Positions 25,601-30,515 of a DNA stretch of 30,515 nucleotides are shown one piece after another. Made by a program: the position numbers and the translations under genes. The notes beneath the pieces were generated by a model. The model saw only the letters and a list, made by a program, of their open reading frames with translations, had not been told where the DNA came from and ran no database searches. Source of the DNA: a virus; IMG/VR virus record IMGVR_UViG_3300032086_003564, positions 1-30,515 of that record; one strand, written 5' to 3'. Position 1 is the first letter of the stretch; every line of letters begins with the position of its first letter.

Positions 25601-27151
25601 TTAATTATCTTCAACTCTAAATTTAAACACTTCTTCTTGGTCTCTCCACTGGCCAGCGACATAGTAGCTTAATTTAATACCGTACATGTAGCCAGGTTCT
25701 AGTAAAGACATATCTAAATCAAAATAACTTCCAGAATTATCGTAAGACAAATAAGTGTGGTTAGTCGTGCTTCCCGTAGAATTATTTATAACGGTCCTTT
25801 CGTCTACCATTCTTAAAATTTCAAATGACGCACTTGGAATAATTTCTTTCTCTATGTCTTGCGAAGCCACCGTATAGATTGTTGGTGTGAAGTTTTTAGG
25901 TCTTGTGAAGACCCTAAATCTAGCCTGCTCGTTTTTAACATACTTTGGTTTTAAATTAGTTACTTTGCTAACATATTGATCATAAGCATTCCAGTTTGAA
26001 GAATCAAAAGTTTTTGGTCTTATAGAGCCTGTATCATACTCCACAGTGCCATTGTGCCATACGTCGTAAATAGTTTTTAAGGTCGAGGAGCCAGTAAAGG
26101 CAAAAGAGCATGAATAAATACCCGTCGATACATACCCACCAGTAATATTAGTATCGCCAGCTGCAACAACGCCACCGCCTTTTGAAAGCTTAAGCTTTGA
26201 TCCACTTGGGGCCGTGTCGTTTGAAGAGCCTGAATAAATGCTGACCAAAAGTGTCCCAGTTCCAACTCCGGGTATGTTTTTTAGCTCGCCCCTAATGTAG
26301 TTATAAAGATAGATCGTGTTTAAATTATCAGCAGCAGGAGCAATCGAACTGCTAAAGAAGAAATAACCTCTATCATCTTTTGTGGTAGAGTCCCACCTCG
26401 CTTCAATCGCAGGTACTTTAAAGAAGAACTCGCTACTTCTTGAAAAAAATCTTTTTGTGTAATAGCTTCTCTCTTGCCCATCTGGATTGTGAAGAACTGA
26501 TCCTGAATCCAGCCCAGAAGAATTTGAAAAATATGCCTCCTGACTAGCTGTAAGAAATACGCCCAGACCATAATTCGGTTGGGTGCCAGATATCCATTCT
26601 TCTACCATCGCAGTAACATCTAGTTCTATATCCTCATATCCCTCGTCAAAGGTGAAGGTGTAGTTTGGCATTGTCTGGTCTTTGACGTACGACGACGAAT
26701 GGAATTCTCCACCTGGTTTTGACCAGGCAGTTGTTTTTAAGCGATTGGTCCAGTTTGAGCCTTCAATAGAATCTTTGTTTTCATCCTTATAAGACTCCAT
26801 ATCTAGGCCAGTTCCTTCTTGCCATGATTGTGAAATGGCCATTACATTGACCGTAAAATTGGAAGGTAATTGTTCAGAATGCCTAGCGTTATAGACTTTT
26901 AAATAAAAATTTACGTTACCAGAGGCTGGAATAGTGCCAGCTGTTCTGTCGGAGGATATCGTAGAAATAGGAAACTCTAACAAAACTCTCGATAATTCTG
27001 TAGAGCTGGTGGTCTGCTGTCCATATATTGAAAATACCTCCAATATATCAGAAGCACCCATGTTTGAGCCTGTGGCGCGTGTATTCAGATCTAACTTGAA
27101 CGCGTTGGTTATAGTGTTATCTTTTGTAGCTTTATACTTTTTAATCGCCAT
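25601..27151 (-). CDS. Virion protein (516 aa) with a DNRLRE-like motif
   Basis: A motif typical of DNRLRE-type beta-sandwich domains lies at residues 178-195: DVTAMVEEWISGTQPNYG. It is preceded by beta strands and SQSWQEGTG at 107-115, which also fits that fold. Such domains are found on cell-surface and phage-tail proteins and are thought to bind carbohydrate. The C-terminal half is beta-rich and unrecognised. The ATG at 27151 overlaps the stop of the gp6-like gene as TAATG, with AAGGGAA further upstream, so translation is probably coupled to gp6. The product is likely an adsorption or baseplate-decorating protein. No signal peptide or membrane helix is present. Confidence 0.8.
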   Translation of the reverse strand: MAIKKYKATKDNTITNAFKLDLNTRATGSNMGASDILEVFSIYGQQTTSSTELSRVLLEFPISTISSDRTAGTIPASGNVNFYLKVYNARHSEQLPSNFTVNVMAISQSWQEGTGLDMESYKDENKDSIEGSNWTNRLKTTAWSKPGGEFHSSSYVKDQTMPNYTFTFDEGYEDIELDVTAMVEEWISGTQPNYGLGVFLTASQEAYFSNSSGLDSGSVLHNPDGQERSYYTKRFFSRSSEFFFKVPAIEARWDSTTKDDRGYFFFSSSIAPAADNLNTIYLYNYIRGELKNIPGVGTGTLLVSIYSGSSNDTAPSGSKLKLSKGGGVVAAGDTNITGGYVSTGIYSCSFAFTGSSTLKTIYDVWHNGTVEYDTGSIRPKTFDSSNWNAYDQYVSKVTNLKPKYVKNEQARFRVFTRPKNFTPTIYTVASQDIEKEIIPSASFEILRMVDERTVINNSTGSTTNHTYLSYDNSGSYFDLDMSLLEPGYMYGIKLSYYVAGQWRDQEEVFKFRVEDN

Positions 27152-28947
27152 TATCTGATAGTTCCCTTAATATCTAGATTCGGATATTTTATTTCATATA
27201 CTGTGTTTTGTGGAGCATACAATATCCTACCATCGGCAGAGATATACTGATCTAGATTTAGCGCCTGATCAGAATAGAGACCTCCTGATTCATTTGTAAT
27301 CTTTACATCGGTTACGTCTACTATTTCATCCAAATTGTTTAAAACATCATAAATCTTTGATATATAAACCGGCTGGCCTATATCAAGCTTTTGTTCAAAC
27401 ATACTTTCAATTTCTGTTATTGCTGCGGAAAGTGCTTCGACCTTATCTTGATCATAATTAACAACTGCGGTGAAATTAATTTTTATGTTTATTATTCGAG
27501 CATCTAAAATGTCTATTGTATCGTTAATCATCCTGTAGTGGTTAAGCCAGGTTTTAATATTGTTTTTAAGCACCTGGTTGCTGGTCATGAAATTGCCGTC
27601 AGCATCCTCAGACAAAACATAGAGGTTTAAATTTCTCTTAAATGAATCTTGGTCTCTATATATTTTTGCTCTTTTGGCACTGCCAAATTTTGAAGGCATC
27701 CTGTAGACCAGTGCTTCATAATCGCCTGCTGTAACGGCTCTATTTTGCGAAGAAAACACGTCGTTGACTCTTTGTTTAAGCTCTGAGACCGTTGGGATTG
27801 ACACGTCGCCGACAATTGGTTCTTCATTTATTACTTCTATGCTATCTCTGACAGTGTTTATCTTTGATGAATTTGTAGCATTTGAGCCAAAAATAAAAAT
27901 AGGTTGCACTATCTCACTTAAAGCTCTAGTTGCAACATTAACATTGTCTATAGAATTAGTCCTATATGTTATGGTAAGATTTGTATTTGCTGGCGCAATG
28001 CCAAACTTGCTAGTCTCTACTAGCTTCGATGGATCAAAAGTAGCGTCTGTCTCATAATCTCGACCGTGCATTTTTAACACAACTTCAGATGGATGGATTG
28101 TATTGTCAGTTTTTAAATTTTCTTCTGAGCCGTAGCCAAATTTTATGTTTGTTGTTCCAAAACTATTAAAAACTGTGAATCTTCTTGGTACCGAAGTGGC
28201 AACCATAACATCTGGCACGTACCTTCTTGTTTCTGGATCTTTATTTACCACCGAACGAAAAATTGTATCTTGCGAAAGATACTCAACTTCAAAATACTCG
28301 TGGCCCTCTGAGTCCACAATAGAAACAATCTCGCTAATATTTGGATCAGAAAGCGGAATTGTTAGAAATCTTGCAAAATCTCCGACACTTACTGTCTCAG
28401 TCTTAACTTCCCCAGAAATAATTTGCCCAGTTGTTTTAACAGCAAACGAAGTCGGTTTGCCGTCAGCAGCGTTTGTTGTAGCTACGACAACTTCATTGTC
28501 TGGGTTGGCAAAATCGACATCTTCCGTCAAGCTGAAAACGCGGCCGGCTGGAGTGGCGAACTTGCTGCCTTTTGCTAACACAGGCATGTAATTTGTATCT
28601 GGCGCAGACCCTCCGTCTGTGGCGGGTGCGATAATGTACATTGACAAAAGCCCAAAAGAATTAGAACGCAATTGTTGTTTATAACCGACTTGTTCTCCTA
28701 ATCTTAAAATATTATTGTATTCTATTGCTGTGTCGAGAAAAGACTCGTTTGCTTGATAATCTAAATAAAATGAAAGCATATCGCCGACATACGCTACAGT
28801 GTCGAGCATTAAAGAGCCAAAGGATGCCTCTGAAAAATCTTTGTAAATATCCGGATAATACCGGCGTGCATAGTTTACTAGGCTTTCTTTAATATCGTTG
28901 AATTCTCTGTCCGTATATTTAATGAGTTTTTTATTTTTCTTTGGCAT
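27151..28947 (-). CDS. Baseplate wedge protein, T4 gp6-like (baseplate J family)
   Basis: At 598 aa it is close to T4 gp6 (660 aa). The N-terminal part (FNDIKESLVNYARRYYPDI, then SFGSLMLDTVAYVGDMLSFY and a helix with LRLGEQVGY) is the hallmark of gp6-like wedge proteins. The C-terminal part has RAVTAGDYEALVYRMP at about residues 403-418 and the following KRAKIYRD, which mark the baseplate J domain. In T4, gp6 dimers join neighbouring wedges into the ring of the inner baseplate, next to gp25 and gp7. Here the ATG directly follows the TAA of the gp25-like gene, and a GAGGAT ribosome site lies inside that gene's end. It is one of the safest assignments in the window. Confidence 0.93.
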   Translation of the reverse strand: MPKKNKKLIKYTDREFNDIKESLVNYARRYYPDIYKDFSEASFGSLMLDTVAYVGDMLSFYLDYQANESFLDTAIEYNNILRLGEQVGYKQQLRSNSFGLLSMYIIAPATDGGSAPDTNYMPVLAKGSKFATPAGRVFSLTEDVDFANPDNEVVVATTNAADGKPTSFAVKTTGQIISGEVKTETVSVGDFARFLTIPLSDPNISEIVSIVDSEGHEYFEVEYLSQDTIFRSVVNKDPETRRYVPDVMVATSVPRRFTVFNSFGTTNIKFGYGSEENLKTDNTIHPSEVVLKMHGRDYETDATFDPSKLVETSKFGIAPANTNLTITYRTNSIDNVNVATRALSEIVQPIFIFGSNATNSSKINTVRDSIEVINEEPIVGDVSIPTVSELKQRVNDVFSSQNRAVTAGDYEALVYRMPSKFGSAKRAKIYRDQDSFKRNLNLYVLSEDADGNFMTSNQVLKNNIKTWLNHYRMINDTIDILDARIINIKINFTAVVNYDQDKVEALSAAITEIESMFEQKLDIGQPVYISKIYDVLNNLDEIVDVTDVKITNESGGLYSDQALNLDQYISADGRILYAPQNTVYEIKYPNLDIKGTIR

Positions 28948-29343
28948 TTAGTTAACATCCTCGGCTTGTATTTGTATTTCAGTTTGCAAGTTCATGCTGG
29001 GAACGTCAAACTCGATAATTATTGAAAGAACATTAGAGTCTACTGAATCTTTTGGATCAATCCCATGATTAAAGAGTATTTTGTTGATTCTAATAAACGG
29101 CATATACTTGCTTGCCTGATTTGTTATTCTTTGCCGTATCATACCAGAGACTCTTTGCTCTGGCTCAAAAAGAAAATTTCTTAAGCCAACACCAAAGTCC
29201 GGGTTCATCATTCTTTCGCCAGGGGCAGTCAAGAGTAGATTTTTAAAATTTTGCTTTATTTCTTCAGCATAGCTAGAAATTAGGGTATAGTTTCCGTATA
29301 CATCGTCTCTTTGCAGCGGTAATTTTGGTCCAATACCGTTCAT
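28948..29343 (-). CDS. Baseplate wedge protein, gp25-like (GPW/gp25 family)
   Basis: The 131-aa length equals that of T4 gp25 (132 aa). The core TAPGERMMNPDFGVGLRNFL followed by FEPE at residues 39-62 is the signature of the family, where the conserved EPR-type loop here reads EPE. gp25 sits at the inner baseplate and helps nucleate the sheath. It is immediately followed by gp6, as expected for wedge partners. Start at 29343 is supported by AAGGGG about 9 nt upstream. The gene begins 12 nt after the stop of the gene at the right edge. Confidence 0.92.
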   Translation of the reverse strand: MNGIGPKLPLQRDDVYGNYTLISSYAEEIKQNFKNLLLTAPGERMMNPDFGVGLRNFLFEPEQRVSGMIRQRITNQASKYMPFIRINKILFNHGIDPKDSVDSNVLSIIIEFDVPSMNLQTEIQIQAEDVN

Positions 29344-29355
29344 CCAGTCAGCCCC

Positions 29356-30515
29356 TTACAATTGATCCTCACAATTTGGATCTTTAGTCTTTTGTATATC
29401 GTCGTGTATTTTTTCTTCTATCGCATCTATAAATAGTATAGCGAGATAAATCATCCCCGGGAAGGTGCTTACGAATGGAAGAGGCATTGGGAATGGATTT
29501 ATTCCTCCTCCGTATGGTATGACAGATGGCATCATTGCAGACCAAATCCCTGGTAATAGATAAGGTGATTGGTAGAGTGACTTAAGCCGCTCTTCTGCTT
29601 CCTTGATTTTTATCTCGCCCTCTTGAATAATTTCTTGCTTCTTGCTTTCGAGATCATCTAGCTTTTTCTTGTTCTCTTTGTATTCTTCTAATAAATCTTG
29701 TAGTTTTTTAAATTCAATGCCAAACTCTTCCCACTGATCGTTTTGTTCGTCGGACATGCCAGGCGGAAGTGGGCTGACTAACTCTAGTTTCCAGTTTTCT
29801 ATTTCTCCTGTATTTTCTATTATAACATAATCAGAGAGCTTTTCAGTGCCGCCGTCTGGAGTTTTTACAGTCGGCAGGGCAGCGGCGGCAGATTTAGCAA
29901 AACCAATCCCCACATTTAATTGTATCTCTAGCTGCTGTAGTATTTGCCTAGCGGCATCGATTCCAGACTGCACTATTCTCTTTGCTGTTGCCACGCCTTG
30001 TTTAACCGCTGCTAAAGTAGCAGATGCAACTGCGTTAGAAATATCAATAATTCTCTTTGCTGTAATAATCGCTGGATCTGTTATCTCAACAAATCCCTTA
30101 AGCACCAAAAGAGGCGTGCGGAGAACAATTTTCAAGATTTCTTTTGTCATATCCGGCTCTTTTGCTCCGGTGCCGGCCTCTGCTCGGAGAGCGCGTTCAG
30201 CTAGCAAATTAGCAATTGGATCTGGTAAGTGCTTGTAGTCAGTAGAATTAGAAATATTATCAATTATGTTTGCTAATGACTGCTTTGTTCTATCCAGAAC
30301 ATCAGTTGGATTAGGTATAAAAGTTGACAAGCCATCAGACGCCATTATTGTAGCCAGAGCCATGTACCTTCTCATTGGGAAAAGGTAATCATACATAAGT
30401 TTAAACTCGGCTGAATTTTTTATCTCTTGCAGAAGTGCATTAGCTAGTTTACCATAGTAGAACTGATGTGCATTTTTTGTGTAGTGTAGTTCTTGGTTGC
30501 CGCCAGGACCAACCC
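29356..30515 (-). CDS. C-terminal part of a large structural-type protein, cut by the right edge
   Basis: The frame stays open to the edge of the window, so the ATG at 30396 is internal and at least 385 residues are present. The visible N-terminal part reads HYTKNAHQFYYGKLANALLQ, then a segment ending LFPMRRYMALATIMASDG. The middle is alanine-rich and strongly helical, with repeated AKRI...A segments. A charged coiled coil follows (FKKLQDLLEEYKENKKKL onward). Near the C-terminus is a Pro/Gly/Met-rich hydrophobic stretch with FPGMIYLAILFIDAIEEKI. I recognise no characterised family. It precedes gp25 and gp6, so a baseplate-assembly or internal tail role is possible, but the hydrophobic segment also leaves open a membrane-contact function. 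Confidence 0.75.
   Translation of the reverse strand, partial: VGPGGNQELHYTKNAHQFYYGKLANALLQEIKNSAEFKLMYDYLFPMRRYMALATIMASDGLSTFIPNPTDVLDRTKQSLANIIDNISNSTDYKHLPDPIANLLAERALRAEAGTGAKEPDMTKEILKIVLRTPLLVLKGFVEITDPAIITAKRIIDISNAVASATLAAVKQGVATAKRIVQSGIDAARQILQQLEIQLNVGIGFAKSAAAALPTVKTPDGGTEKLSDYVIIENTGEIENWKLELVSPLPPGMSDEQNDQWEEFGIEFKKLQDLLEEYKENKKKLDDLESKKQEIIQEGEIKIKEAEERLKSLYQSPYLLPGIWSAMMPSVIPYGGGINPFPMPLPFVSTFPGMIYLAILFIDAIEEKIHDDIQKTKDPNCEDQL

Noticed and set aside
28145-28591. Plus-strand open frame of 148 codons, and another of 130 codons at 29846-30238
   Set aside because: Both are antisense to well-supported genes (gp6-like and the right-edge protein), show no family resemblance and have low-complexity composition typical of shadows.
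1-30515. Search for tRNAs, CRISPR arrays, insertion sequences, integrase/att sites, toxin-antitoxin or anti-defence genes
   Set aside because: Coding sequence covers nearly the whole window, gaps are under 50 bp, and none of the proteins shows the relevant motifs.

Overview
The window looks like part of the genome of a T4-related, contractile-tailed bacteriophage, probably marine and probably assembled from uncultured material. It is AT-rich. Every gene I accept is on the minus strand. Genes are packed end to end with gaps of 0 to about 50 bp, several start/stop codons overlap, and I see no tRNA, insertion sequence, CRISPR array or clear terminator. The phage assignment rests on recognisable homologues of T4 gp25 and gp6 (baseplate wedge), gp61-type primase and gp47/gp46 (recombination nuclease and ATPase). 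The habitat is inferred from the general style of the structural proteins.

Read in the direction of transcription (right to left), the layout is as follows. A truncated structural-type protein enters from the right edge. It is followed by gp25-like (28948-29343) and gp6-like (27151-28947) baseplate wedge proteins. A 516-aa protein with a DNRLRE-like motif comes next. Then come two giant proteins of 1933 and 1791 aa; the first carries LamG-like and MAM-like jelly-roll domains and a helical block that may be gp7-like. Proteins of 332, 1235 and 941 aa follow, the last with a fibronectin-III-like domain, and then three smaller proteins of 375, 347 and 388 aa, two of which are paralogues. Together these form about 27 kb of virion (baseplate, tail-fibre or adsorption) genes.

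At the left end the content changes to DNA metabolism. There is a RuvC-like Holliday junction resolvase, a DnaG/gp61-type primase with no ATG or GTG start, and one long reading frame that fuses an Mre11/SbcD/gp47 nuclease to a Rad50/SbcC/gp46 ATPase in a single polypeptide. That last gene runs off the left edge.

The most notable observations are the single-chain nuclease-ATPase fusion, the MAM and LamG modules in a giant baseplate-linked protein, the -1 overlap between resolvase and primase, and a shared N-terminal motif in two otherwise different structural proteins. Functions given for the large structural proteins are inferred from gene order and domains only.
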